A stretch of DNA of 64,000 nucleotides from contig OY970227.1 in the NCBI GenBank assembly GCA_963714055.1, forward strand, positions 2,046,001 through 2,110,000, given 5' to 3'. The translations under genes and the position numbers were made by a program. Under the pieces are notes generated by a model. That model made no database searches. It saw nothing but the letters and a program-made list of their open reading frames with translations, and had not been told where the DNA came from. This document shows positions 8,532 to 19,443 of this stretch, piece by piece. The stretch comes from JACDBE01 sp963714055 (GTDB lineage Bacteria; Actinomycetota; Acidimicrobiia; Spongiisociales; UBA5794). How positions within the stretch are numbered: the first letter of the stretch is position 1; every line of letters starts with the position of its first letter.

Positions 8532-9175
8532 ATGATCTGGACCAGAGTGATCTTGCGGTCGAAGGCGAAGTTCGGCCTACTTGCCGCCGCGGTAGGGCTC
8601 CTCCCCTACTCCTCGTGTTCATCAACACCTTGAGCTCGACACTGCTCGGTTCGTCGGGCCATCGCCAATACCTCCGCCGACCTGCTCGTCTTCGAGGCCG
8701 GCTTGCAGGCGACGATTCGCGTCAGCCGCCTGACGACGGACGACATACGGCGCTCACCCCTGCCGAAGCCGCCGGCGCCACCCCGGCGTAACGTCGATCG
8801 AGCAGCCTTCGGTCTGATCACCGGCATCACGTTGGTGGTCGTAGTGGTGGTCCGCTTCTTCTTCCAGATCCTCACCGTCCAGAAGCTCGGGATCTTCGCC
8901 CTGCTCGAGGCTCTCGGGTCGGGACCACGGTCGACGGCCACGTACGTTCTCGGCCAGATCGGGCTCCTCGTGGCGGTGGGGATGACGCTGGGCATCATCT
9001 GCTGGTCGTCGCCGCTCTCGCCACGTGGGATCTGTTCGCCATCCCGATCGACCCTGTGCCGATCGTCGCCCTGGGCGGTGCCTTCCTGGCGGCATCGATG
9101 CGCACATGCATCACCTCCCTACGCCGCATCCTCAGGCAGGACGCCGCGGCAGTGGCCGCCGGAGTTGACCGATGA
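8532..9175 (+). pseudogene. Decayed FtsX-like ABC transporter permease (first copy)
   Basis: Starts like an ABC permease of the FtsX/MacB class: MIWTRVILRSKAKFGLLAAA. It then changes frame near 8600, where another frame gives VFINTLSSTLLGS-like residues. Conserved transmembrane segments appear in separate frames: NVDRAAFGLITGITLVVVVV, ILTVQKLGIFALLEALGSGP and VLGQIGLLVAVGMTLGI. The final stretch after ~9000 is again in another frame and ends at TGA 9173-9175. At least three frame changes are needed, and the large periplasmic domain is missing, so this is probably a genuine pseudogene. The stop overlaps the start of a second permease (ATGA). Confidence 0.6.
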
Positions 9176-10115
9176 GACTCGGTCTCGCCGAGATGCGAGG
9201 ACCCCGCGTCATTTCGTCGCCATCTCGTGGGCCGTCGGCTTCATCGTCTTCCTGGCAATCATCCTGGCCGCGCTCTCCGATGGCCTCCATCTCGGATCCA
9301 CCGGCGCATGCCGATCCACCCCGACGCGTTCCTGTTTCTCGGAGGGATCGGACTTCGAGCTCGGCGACTCGATGATCGACGAGGCGACGGCCGCCTCCGC
9401 CGCCGAGATCGCCGGTGTCGAGGTCGGCCGACTGCCGAGCTTCACCACGACGGCGACGTCCGAGGGCCGGGAACTCCAACTCACACTCATGGGCGCCGAC
9501 GAGCCGACCATGCCGACGACGCTGCTCGGAGAGGATCGACCGGAGACTGGGACGAACCACGTCGTGATCGACCAACAAGCACCCTGACAGGGCCTCGACA
9601 TCGGCTCGCTCATCTCTGTGAGCGACAGGCCCCACCTCGAAGTCGTCGGAGTGGCCGAGGATGCCGGATTCGGATTCACCAGAGGATGGGCCTACTCCGA
9701 CACGTTCGACCAGGCCCGAGCCGGGGCGCGTCCGGAGACGACGGGTGCATCGGGCACATCTCGGGCCCTCGGGATCGTGCTGACGGCCGGCTCGGCCGCC
9801 CTCGAAGTGGAAGCGCCCGCTCTCGGGCTGATCGTGGCCGCTCGCAAGAAGCCATTGACGAGTTGCCCGCCGCGTCGCAACAGAGGGCCACCCTGGACGG
9901 CGTCTCCACCACCTTTGCCGTGGCCGCCATCGTCGTGAGCCTCTTCTTCGCCCTGGTCGCCTTGGAGAAGAGACGACAGTTACGCCGTTCTCAAGGCCAT
10001 CGCGATGTCCGACTGGGCACTCGTCGCGGCCACCTTCACCCAGTCGGTGGTGGCGTCGCTGGTCGGCTACGTCCTCGGTTTCGGGCTCTCGCCACTCGCC
10101 GTGACCGGACCGTGA
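9172..10115 (+). pseudogene. Decayed FtsX-like ABC transporter permease (second copy)
   Basis: Begins MRLGLAEMR at 9172 and after a frame change reads TPRHFVAISWAVGFIVFLAI, a transmembrane segment. A MacB-type periplasmic domain follows (FELGDSMIDEATAASAAEIA, then LPSFTTTATSEGRELQLTLM). It is interrupted by a stop near 9585, resumes (LDIGSLISVSDRPHLEVVGV), shifts again near 9840, and ends with the permease helix TFAVAAIVVSLFFALVALEK and WALVAATFTQSVVASLVGYV. Four or more lesions. Paired permeases normally act with an ABC ATPase, which is absent here. Confidence 0.6.
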
Positions 10116-10259
10116 GGATCGTCAACGGCCGGGTGCAGAACAGCGACGGTCCCCCTGGCTGAGGGCCGCCGCGGACATCGGCTCCCCGAGCGGCCGGTGG
10201 CCCGCCGCACGAGGTGCGACGGGCGGACGTCGCCGGCCTTCGACGGCGCATCGAACGCT

Positions 10260-10895
10260 CTAGTTCGTCATCGATGGCGGGAGAAGGACGGCGTCGATGA
10301 CGTGGATCACGCCGTTCGACGCCTCGATGTCAGCCATGGTGACCGTCGCCGACTGGTCGACGAAGCCCACCGTCCCGTCGTCACCGACGGCCACGGTGAG
10401 CGCCTCACCCGAGAGTGGCTCGACCAGGATCTCGTCGGTCCCGGCTCCGGCGATGTCGCTGGAGGTGACGGTCGCTCCGAGCACGTGGTAGGTGAGGATC
10501 GTGGTCAGCGTCTCGGTGTCGGCGAGAAGCTCCTCGGCGCTCAACCCGAGCGCCGAGAGCGCCGACTCGAAGGCGGCGTTCGTCGGTGCGAACACGGTCA
10601 GCGTCGCCTCGGGGTCGGCCAGGGCATCCTCCAGGCCGGCTGCCTGAACGGCGGCCACGAGTGTGGAGAAGTCCTCGTTGCCGGCGGCCACGTCGAGCAC
10701 GGTGTCCCCGACCATCGCCGCCGTGGTCGAGGTCATCTCGGCGGCCGTCGTGGTCGTCATCTCTTCGCCGGCCGTGGTGGCCGGGCCGCCGGCGGCCGCG
10801 GTCGAAGTCGTGTCTCCGCCTTCGTCGTCGCCGCATGCGGCAAGGACAAGGAGGAGCCCGGCGATCACCGAGAGCAGTCTGACTCTCTGTTTCAT
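10260..10895 (-). CDS. Fasciclin-domain lipoprotein
   Basis: A 211-residue lipoprotein. The N-terminal signal ends in a lipobox, LLLVLAACGDD (Cys near residue 21). A ~40-residue Thr/Ala/Ser linker (TTTTAAEMTSTTAAM) precedes a complete FAS1 domain: LTVFAPTNAAFESAL, LTTILTYHVLGATVTSSDI and the closing NGVIHVIDAVLLPPSM. It is expected on the outer face of the cytoplasmic membrane, with roles in adhesion or ligand binding. It is the second FAS1 protein within 3 kb, on the opposite strand, and the intervening DNA carries decayed permeases. Confidence 0.88.
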   Translation of the reverse strand: MKQRVRLLSVIAGLLLVLAACGDDEGGDTTSTAAAGGPATTAGEEMTTTTAAEMTSTTAAMVGDTVLDVAAGNEDFSTLVAAVQAAGLEDALADPEATLTVFAPTNAAFESALSALGLSAEELLADTETLTTILTYHVLGATVTSSDIAGAGTDEILVEPLSGEALTVAVGDDGTVGFVDQSATVTMADIEASNGVIHVIDAVLLPPSMTN

Positions 10896-11280
10896 GGTTT
10901 GCTTCCTTCCAACGCGAGTTGCGTTTACACAGTGTTCGGTGCGCTGGCGCGTGACGGATGACTCGACCCATGTGGGGGATCCGTGGATCGGAGGTGCGAG
11001 CCGTACCGAGCCGTGGGTGCCGACCGTCGGTGATTGGCGGGCGGATCCTCGTCGGCTCCACGACTACAACTGGCACCGACTCCACACCGAAGTCGGCGAC
11101 GCCCCAGCCAGCCGGCTACCCATCAACAACGTCTGTGCGAAGGACAACTAGCGGCGCAGGATCGAGCGCAGCGGGCCCTGTGCCAGCTGGCGGTGGATGG
11201 GTACGATCACGGCGCTGCCCGAGGCGCCGCGTGGCCCATGTGGTGGCCGCGTGGCTCACTTGGCGTGAACCCTGCCCCGC
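10896..11280. other. Gene-poor gap
   Basis: About 385 bp between the lipoprotein start and the AI-2E exporter stop. Short open frames on both strands show no recognisable domain or convincing ribosome-binding site. A promoter for the lipoprotein is expected near 10900-10960, but I cannot place -35/-10 boxes with confidence. Confidence 0.4.
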
Positions 11281-12451
11281 TCAGTCCTTCTTCGGCGTCG
11301 TGGGCACCGTGCGTTCCGGCGAGGCGGGCGAAGGCGTGCGGGTTCCCCCGACGATCCGCTGGACCCGCTTGATCAGATCGATCGTCACCACCGTCGCCGG
11401 CACAGCGATGATCAGCCCCACGATGCCGCCGATGACACCGCCTGCGGTGGTGGCGATCAGCACGGCGAGCGGGTGGAGTTGCAGCTGCCCGCTCATCACC
11501 CGTGGCTCGAGGAGGTTCTCGAGGAGGAGGTTGGCGACGAGCACGACGGTGAGGATGACCATCGCCGAGCCGATCCCGCCACTGGAGAAGGCAAGCAACG
11601 TGGCCAGCCCCCCGCCGACGAATGCTCCGAAGTAGGGGATGAACCCCCCGACGAAGTTCACCACCGCGATCGCCGGCACCAACGGCACCGCCAAGACGAT
11701 GCAGGCCACCGCCACTACGACCGAGACGACCGCCGAGATGATGCTCCGGCCGGTCCAGTAGGCGCGGAGCGAGCGCACCGCCGTCGCCACGAACGAGTCC
11801 GCCTCCGGCTGGAAGCGGACAGGCAGCCTACCGACCATCCAGATGCGGATATCGGAACCATCCTTGAGCACGTAGTACATCAGCAGGAGGGCCAGGATCG
11901 TCCCGACGATGAACGCCACGGTGGCGTTCAGCCCGCCCATCACCGCCGTAACGGTGCCCTCGCCCAGGGTGCCGCCCATCGACTCCAGCGCATCCCGGGT
12001 GCGCTCCAGGAGGTCTTCGCCGAGCCCGAACTGTTCGCTGAGGCCGTCGACGGCGGTGTCGATCTGCTCGACGATCAGGCTCGACTGGCTCACTACGGCG
12101 CCGACCACCAGGGCGATCACCCCGACCACCAGGAGCACGGCGGCGAACACGACGATGGCCGAGGCCAGCCCCGCCGGGATGTGCAGCCTGATGAGCCGGG
12201 TCACCAGGGGAGCACCGACGGCACCGAGCATCACCGCGAAGAGCAGCGGTAAGACGACCTGGCTTGTGGCGGCGAGGCCGAGGAAGATGCCGCCGACTAC
12301 GACGACGACACCGATCAGAGCCCACGCCACGATGCCCACCGACGCGGCGGCCTCAACGAACGCCGACCTGCCCGGAGGGGGCGACCGGGACTCGAGGAGG
12401 CGGCGGGCCGGAGTCGTCGACCCCCAACCCGGTGGGATCGTCGGTGCTCAC
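11281..12451 (-). CDS. AI-2E family transporter (PerM/UPF0118), frameshift near N-terminus
   Basis: A polytopic membrane exporter of the AI-2E/PerM family. Eight hydrophobic segments are visible, including ALIGVVVVVGGIFLGLAATS, GLASAIVVFAAVLLVVGVIA, IVGTILALLLMYYVLKDGSD and the closing LIATTAGGVIGGIVGLIIAV. The body is continuous from 12339. An upstream GTG at 12451 gives MSTDDPTGLGVDDSGPPPP in another frame, and one indel near 12370 joins it to RSAFVEAAASVGIVAWAL. That GTG overlaps the stop of the upstream gene (GTGA), which supports the longer model and translational coupling. Substrate unknown; the autoinducer-2 assignment is not general for this family. Confidence 0.85.
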
Positions 12452-14627
12452 GGATCGGGGTGGGTGTACCGGGGCAGGGAGAGCAGGTTGTCGGCGGGTG
12501 TCGGCCCCGGCCAGAACGGCCGCTCGTAGTCCCGGTAGTAGACGGTTCCTTCGCCCGTCGTGCGGATCACGAGGTGGCCCCGCCCCAGCACGAGGATGCC
12601 CAGCCCCTGCAGGTCGGCGAACTCATGCGGTTCCAGGTCGAAGGTGAGGCGCCGGTCGAGCTCGGTTTCGAACCGAGCCGGCAGCAGGGGCTCGACCACC
12701 AGGTCGATCAGCTGCCGGAGGCGCGCCTCGATCTCCTCATCGGTGGGCGCCCGTCCCAGCTCGAACTCCAACTGGTCGATCGCCGCTATGCGCAGCACGG
12801 TCCCGCTCTCGGCGCGGACCTCGGTGCGCAGGCGGTCGCGGCTGAGGTTCCTGATCTCCTCCAGCTCGCGCGGCGTCACGGCGAGGATCTGGAAGATCTG
12901 GTGCTGGCGCACGTCGACCTTCTGCGCCAGGTGATCGAGGTCGGCGAGGTGGCGGTCACCTGCCTCCATGCGGTCGAGCACCTGCTGCATGGTGAGGACG
13001 ACCCGGCGCCGCTCGAGATCGCCCGCGGTGGTAGCAGGCTCTCGTATGGCATGCGGTCGGTCGCCGCGAACACGTCGACGAGGTCGTTGTCGAGGAAGGG
13101 CCCGATGTCGGCGGCCCGGTAGACGAGGCCGTCGACGGCACCCTCGGCGTCCCTCGTCTCGGAACGGATCACCATGGTCTCCAGCGGTCGGGTGGCGCGC
13201 CCGACGAACAGGGAGCGCGCATCGAAAGCGAAGCCGTCGTGGTTGACCGCCACCTCCACATCGGCCGTCTCGACGCGGTGGAGCGTCGTGTACAGGGGGT
13301 CCCAGCGGTGCGCCTCGACGACGAGCTTGTGGGGGAGGGTGTCGAGGAAGGAGGTGCGCTCGAGCTCGGCCTCGACGATCGGGCCGACGATGCCCTCGGC
13401 GACGTGCTCACCGAGCTTCAGGAGAAGCGGCAACAGGAACACCAGCGGGATGCCCAGCTGCGGAAGCAAGAACGAGACGACGACGCCCAGGAGGATCGAG
13501 ACGACGTACGCCGCGAGGCTCAGGTCGACGTCGTCTTGCACGTCGAAGTCGAACACGCCGTTGTCCGCCGTGGTCGGCACCAGGCGGATGCGCAAGTGGA
13601 AGTCGGGATCGAAGAAGTCGTCGATCTCGTACTCGCCGTGAATGTCGATCACCAGCACGTTGGTGAAGGCGCCGCCAGTGATCCTCTCGGGCTCGACGGA
13701 GATGCCCTTGATGATCCCGATCTGGTCGTCGCCGTCCTTCAGCGGGTAGTGGTACTCGCCGGGCGCATCCGACCGTTCCACCGCCATGGCGAACCGCAGG
13801 TCGTCACTCAGCCTTGCGTAGGTCTCCTGAGGGAAGGCGAAAGCCATCCGCGCGCCGGGCTCGAGGAGGTTCTGCGCCAGGGTGACATCGCCGCGCGGTT
13901 CGGTCAGCAGCGACCCCGGCTCGGGGCCGTTGCGCAGGGCCAGGTTGATGTAGACGCCGATGCCGTTGGGCCGGTCCGGGTCGTCGGTGTACGCACGGGT
14001 CTCGATCCGCTGGAGCGCACCGCCGCCGGCCACCGCAAACGGCACCCGCCGGTCGACGTTCTCCTTCAGGTCGGCGACGATGTCCTCCTTCGTCCGTCCT
14101 TGGCTGACCGCGGTGTCGATGAGCGGCCCGGAGGCGTCGAGGAGCGACAGCTGCACGCCGATGTCGCCGAGCAGGCCGTCGGCGCGCTGCGTGCTCACTA
14201 CCTGGAAGCTGATCGTCAGGTCGATGTGCACGACATTCGAGATGCCGCGAGGCGGATCCTGCGTCAGGTCGAAGATGGAGGGGAAGACCCGCAGCGAGAT
14301 GTCCCCCGCCACCCCGCCCGGCAGGATGGTGACGGCGAACTCCTCCTCCTGGAACGAGTACACCGGCGCGCCCAGGTGGAGAAATGGATGCTCGTTCCCG
14401 AGGAACTCCGGGTGCACCGGGTACAGGCGCCGCTGCTCGAGCTCGGCGGGCGGATGGATGATGGTCACGTCGTGGAAGGGCGTGCCGTCTTCCTTGACTC
14501 CCTGGGACTCCGACGCCAGGGAGATCGAGCCGGTGTCGAGCGAACACAGCAGGAAGTACCTGATGAACTCCTCGCCCATGACGAGCTCGACGTCGAACCC
14601 AGAGGTCACCCGAGACTGATCGACCAT
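12448..14627 (-). CDS. Large unrecognised protein with central membrane hairpin
   Basis: About 726 residues, read in two frames joined near nt 13030 (before ERRRVVLTMQQVLDRMEAGD). AGGAGT is spaced 7 nt ahead of ATG 14627. I do not recognise a family. The N-terminal ~400 residues look beta-rich and soluble (SGFDVELVMGEEFIRYFLLC, VTIIHPPAELEQRRLYPVHP). Around residues 395-430 there is a hydrophobic pair, AAYVVSILLGVVVSFLLPQL and GIPLVFLLPLLLKLGEHVAE. The remainder is mixed, with an acidic helical C-terminus. No signal peptide. It is coupled by GTGA to the AI-2E exporter, so a shared membrane function is likely. It might be a lipid-binding or toxin-like beta protein, but this is a guess. Confidence 0.6.
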
Positions 14628-14841
14628 GCCTCGCACTCCTTGTCGGATGGGCGGCTCGGTGGCGCCGCTGCGCCACTCGAGTCCACCCTACGCCCGGCAA
14701 CGGACTCGTTCCCCCCGTCTGGACACGACGGCGGCCCTCTTCGCCGCCTCGGAGCTCACGACGCACCGTCAATGACCATCGTGACATCGGCGGGTGCGGT
14801 ATGCCCTGTGCCGTGCCGCTGCGTTTCCGCAGTACGAAGCG

Positions 14842-15237
14842 TCAGCGACCGAGAACCTCGATGCTGCAATCCAGGTCGGGCACGCCGGCCAGTCTCCGAT
14901 CCAAGGTGATCAGGGTGGCGCCGAGGGCCTCCGCCAGGGCGACATACAGGGCGTCCCACGATCGGACCCGGTCACGGAGATCCCAGGCGCGATCGAGGAG
15001 GCTCCGGTGCCCGAACCGCTCACCCGGCCAGTCACGCAGGTCCTCCACAGCCTGAAGGGCGGCGGTGCCGTCGAGGCGGCCCAGCATGTGCTGGCGCCGG
15101 ATGACGCCGAGGACCTCCGCTTCGATCACGTGCGGTGCGGCCTGGTCGGGGTCGGTGGCCAGCCTTTGCCGCGCCTCTTCGGCGGACGCGGCGTCGGCTA
15201 CGACCTCGTAGAGGCAGGAGGCGTCGACGACGATCAC
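14842..15237 (-). CDS. vapC: PIN-domain toxin ribonuclease (VapC family)
   Basis: A 131-residue PIN nuclease. The acidic metal-binding residues are in place: VVDASCLYEV at the N-terminus (Asp near 5), IEAEVLGVIRR (Glu near 41), and SWDALYVALAEALGATLITL D near the C-terminus. GTG 15237 overlaps the stop of the antitoxin gene by GTGA. It is expected to cleave RNA when freed from VapB. Length and motifs are normal. Confidence 0.9.
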   Translation of the reverse strand: MIVVDASCLYEVVADAASAEEARQRLATDPDQAAPHVIEAEVLGVIRRQHMLGRLDGTAALQAVEDLRDWPGERFGHRSLLDRAWDLRDRVRSWDALYVALAEALGATLITLDRRLAGVPDLDCSIEVLGR

Positions 15238-15470
15238 TCGGGCCAGGGGCCGCGCAGGTGGTCGACCGCCTCGAGGACCTCGGTGCGGGTGATGTCGGAC
15301 GGTCGACGGCGCGTTCTCGCCAGCCACTCGTCCATCGTGGGGCGCGCCGCCAACCGTGCCGCCTCGCGGCGGAGCAGCTCCGGAACGGTCAGCCCGGCCT
15401 CGGCGGCCCGACGCGACAGGGCGACATACACGTCGTCGTCGATGTCGCGAATCTGAATGGTCCTAGGCAC
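15234..15470 (-). CDS. vapB: VapB/FitA-like antitoxin
   Basis: A 78-residue antitoxin. The ribbon-helix-helix start MPRTIQIRDIDDDVYVALSR is followed by a FitA-like helix AAEAGLTVPELLRREAARLA and a C-terminal toxin-binding segment RTEVLEAVDHLRGPWPE. It starts at GTG 15470. A 10-bp palindrome GCACATGTGC (15467-15476) covers the start codon, and a further CATGT lies ~20 bp upstream, a plausible autoregulatory operator. It is coupled to vapC by GTGA. Confidence 0.88.
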   Translation of the reverse strand: MPRTIQIRDIDDDVYVALSRRAAEAGLTVPELLRREAARLAARPTMDEWLARTRRRPSDITRTEVLEAVDHLRGPWPE

Positions 15471-15600
15471 ATGTGCATCGTATCATGCAGATTCGCATGT
15501 CAACCGAGTCCTGGCATGACTCCTGCCCAGCAATCCAGTATCCGGCAGCTGTCGCATTCTTGTTTTCGCGTTCTGGCATCCGGCGTTAGATTGCGCAGCA

Positions 15601-18600
15601 GTGCCAGGGAGAGGACGCACCACGAGGCTGATCGCTCTGGTGGGAGTGGCGCTTCTCGCCGCCGTCCTCGCCCCGCTTCCCGCCGCCGCCGACCCGCGGG
15701 AGAACACCAACGTCATCAACAACCCCGACCTTACGAAGGCATGCGGGCTCGACGTGCTGATGATCATCGACGAGTCGGGGTCGATCGGAACGTCAGGTGC
15801 CACCAACGACGTGAAGACGGCGTTCCGGGCCTTCGTCGCCTCGTTGAAGAACACCGGGTCGAGGATGGCGGTGGCGGAGTTCAGCTCGGTGGCCCGGCTC
15901 CCGTCGATCGGCGGCCTTCCCCCCGGCACGTACATCACCATCGACGACGACACCCAGACGGACTTCAACTCGTACATCGCCGGGTACAGGCCGGACGGGT
16001 GGACCAACTGGGAGGACGCCCTCAGGGTGGGTCGGCACCTGGCTCCCCGGCCCGACCCGGACATCCCCCACATGGTGGTGTTCCTCACCGACGGCGACCC
16101 CACCGCCAACATCCGCATCGACCAGGTGACGGCGACCGAGTACAAGACCAAGGTGCCGCTCTCCGACAACGAGGTCAAGACGAACATCAGCGAGAGCACC
16201 GCCCTCACCCCGGCGATCCCCAACGCCAACGGCATGAAGGCCGCCGGCTCCCACATCTTCGCCCTCGGGGTGGGTGCAGCCCTGCAGAACCAGGCATCCG
16301 TCAACCGGCTGATCGCGGTGTCCGGCCCGAACGTGTTCGACGGCACCGGCGAGTTCAACATCTCCACCACCGACGTGTACCTCGAGGAGGACTTCGACGC
16401 ACTGCGAGGACGCCCTGCGCGGCGCCGCCTTCGAGCTGTGCGCCCCCTCGGTCTCGATACGCAAGCTCTACGACCCGACTCCCGATCCGGACACCCTCGA
16501 GGACGCGGTGCCCGGGGTGGGGTGGACATTCACCGGCACCGTCACCGCCCCGCCCCCGGGCACCTTCGACTGGGTGCTGCCCCACGACGCCACCGGGCCG
16601 ACCGCCGACGACCGTCACCGACGCCGCCGGGTTCGCCACCTTCCAGTGGACCCCGACCAACCCGGACGGCGACTCGACCATCGTGGTGTCCGAGGACGTC
16701 GGCGGCCAACCCGCCGATCCGCCTGGCGGCGAGTTCGTCAACGTGCCGGAAGAGACGGAGTGCACGTTCCGCACCCCCGACAGCGACGACGCCCCGCTCG
16801 ACATCGACGTGAACGACGCCGGTGGTTTCACCGCGGTGGTCCCGCCCGAGTCGATCGTGACCTGCCAGCTGGTCAACATCGTCGAACCGTTCCCGGACAT
16901 AACGTTGCAGAAGCTCACCAACGGGGCCGACGCCAACGAGCCGACCGGGCCCTTCATCCCGCTCGGCGACCCCGTCGTAGTGGACGTACATCGTCACCAA
17001 CAGCGGCAACACCACGCTCGAGGACATCACGATCGTGGACACCGTGCTGACCAACCCGACGTCGCCGGGCCCGGAGGTCGACTGCCCGAGCACGACCCTG
17101 GAACCGGACGACTCGATGACCTGCACCGCCGAAGGAGTCGCCGAGGCCGGCCAGTACGCCAACGGCGCCGTGGTGGCGGCGGTCGACAGCTATGGCACGA
17201 CGGTGGCTGACGCCAATCCATCCCACTACTTCGGCGAAGACAGTTCGATCGCCGTGGTCAAGTTCACCAATGGCGAGGACGCCAACGAGCTGTTCGGGCC
17301 CCCGATCAGAGTAGGCGACGACGTCACCTGGACTTACGAGGTGACCAACACCGGGAACGCCCCGATCTCAGACGTGGTGCTCACCGACGACGCCGGCACC
17401 CCCGACGACGCCGGCGACGACTTCGATCCGACCTTCACCGGGGGTGACACCAACGGTGACGGGCTGCTCGACACGGACGAGACATGGTTGTACGAGGCGA
17501 CCGGCACGGCCGAGGAGGGCTCGTACGCCAACTTCGCCGTGGTCACCGGTATGTCAGCGACTGAGGTCGAGCTGCGTGACAACGACCCGTCGCACTACTT
17601 CGGCGTCACCAGCGGGGTGACCATCAAGAAGTACACCAACGGCATCGACGCCGACACCCCGACCGGTCCCGTGCTCAAGGTCGGCGACCTCGTGCAGTGG
17701 ACCTACGTGGTGACCAACACCGGCAACTTGCCGATCCCCGGATGGACGGTGGTCGACGACATCGTCGGGACGGTCGGCTGTCCCCGGATCGTCCTCCTCC
17801 CGGAACGCCCGGTAACGTGCTTCGCCACCGGAACGGTCGAGGAGGGCCAGTACGCCAACGTCGGCACGGTGAACGCCACCGATGTCCTCGGCGACCCGCT
17901 CACCGACGACGATCCCTCGCACTATCTCGGCATCGCCCCCGCCATCGAGCTGGTCAAGTTCACCAATGAGGACGACGCCAACCTCCCCACCGGGCCTGTC
18001 ATCGCCGAGGGCGGCGGCGTCACCTGGACCTACGAGGTCACCAACACCGGGACGGCGGTGCTCAGCGGACTCGTGGTGGTCGACCCGCGCCTCGGCGAGG
18101 ATGCGGTGGTCACGTGCGACGACACCGAGCTCGACCCCGAAGAGTCGACCCTCTGCACCGCGACCGGCACTGCCGAGGTCGGTCAGTACGTCAATCTCGC
18201 CATCGCAGTAGCCGAGGATCCGTTCGGAACACTGGTGGGCTCGGACGATCCCTCCCACTACTTCGGCGCCGCCTCCGGCATCTCGTTGTTCAAGTACACC
18301 AACGGAGTCGACGCCAACGAGCCGCCCGGGCCGTTCATCGCCGAAGGCGACGAGGTGGTGTGGACCTTCGACGTGGTGAACACCGGCAACACTGCGGTGA
18401 GCGGCATCGTCCTCGAGGACGACCAGCTCGGCCCGATCACCTGCCCCCTGGATACGCTCGGGGTCGGTGAGGAGATGCGTTGCACCGCCACCGGCACCGC
18501 CGAGCGGGGCCAGTATGCCAACACCGCCACCGTCACCGGGGTCGACGAGGCGGGAACCACGGTCTCCGCCGACGATCCCTCCCACTACCTCGGCTACATC

Positions 18601-19419
18601 GTTGCGGTCGATATCGAGAAGTCGACCAATGGCGAGGACGCCGACGACCCCACCGGCCCGCAGATCCCGGTGGGCGCACCGGTCACCTGGACGTACGAAG
18701 TCACCAACCCCGGCGACTTCGCCATCCGGGACGTCGTCGTGACCGACGACCAAGGCGTGACCCCGGTGTTCCAGAGCGGTGACACCAACGGTGACGACCT
18801 GCTCGACGTGGGGGAGACCTGGGTGTACGAGGCCACCGGGACGGCCGCGCTCGGCCAGTACGCCAACGTCGCCACCGTCGACGGCCTCGCCGACGTCGAG
18901 GAAGGTATCCCGTTGAGCGACAGCGACCCGTCGCACTACATCGGCGTCGACGAGGGTTTGGCCTCCCTGGGCGACACCGTGTGGCTGGACAACAACCGCA
19001 ACGGGATTCAGGACGCCGGGGAGGTCGGTATCCCCGAGGCACTGGTGACGGTCGACTCCGCTGCGGCTGCCACGTCGGCTCTGGCAGCCACAATCCAGGC
19101 GACCGCGGTCCCGGTCACCGTCGCCACCGGACCTGACGGCGACTACCTGGTCACCGCTCTGGTGGCCGGCGACTACGTGGTCAGCCTCGACCTCTCCTCG
19201 GTCGACAGCGCCCTCACCTTGACGACCCCAGCTTCGTACGCCGTCACCCTGCAGGTCGGCGAGAACTTCCTCGACGCCGACTTCGGCCTGGCGCAGGCGC
19301 AACTCCCCGCCACCGGATCCGACATGGATCAACTCGCCTGGCTCGGCCTCGTGATGCTGCTGATCGGGGCGGCGGTGCTCGTCGCCGACCGCAGGCGTCG
19401 TGGCTCCGAGGACGGCTGA
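15601..19419 (+). CDS. LPxTG-anchored surface protein: vWA domain plus six DUF11-like repeats (frameshifted)
   Basis: About 1,270 residues when three frame changes (near 16405, 16605 and 16985) are bridged; residues on both sides of each remain family-like. GTG 15601 starts a signal peptide (RLIALVGVALLAAVLAPLPA-AAA). A von Willebrand A domain follows with MIDAS residues DESGSIG and FLTDGDP. Next come six ~112-residue repeats, each opening with a variant of KFTNGxDANxPTGP and closing with xDPSHYFG, from about nt 16905 to 18950. Then comes an SdrD B-like domain (LGDTVWLDNNRNGIQDAGEV), and LPATGSD with a hydrophobic stretch and RRRR tail as sortase signal. It is probably an adhesin on the cell wall. 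No sortase gene is in the window. Confidence 0.85.
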
Positions 19420-19443
19420 GCGCACCCGCGGTTCGGTATTCGG

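Noticed and set aside
10936..11151. Small plus-strand gene in the lipoprotein/exporter gap
   Set aside because: No family match and no clear Shine-Dalgarno sequence; composition like non-coding sequence.
13239..14909. 556-codon open frame on the plus strand
   Set aside because: Antisense to the unknown protein at 12448-14627; composition is typical of a shadow frame.
16905..18950. CRISPR array
   Set aside because: The regular ~336-bp spacing is due to protein repeats in one long reading frame, with no short identical repeats and unique spacers.
17554..19425. 623-codon open frame on the minus strand
   Set aside because: It is the antisense of the repeat-rich surface protein; high GC makes long spurious frames. 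No domain, no ribosome-binding site.
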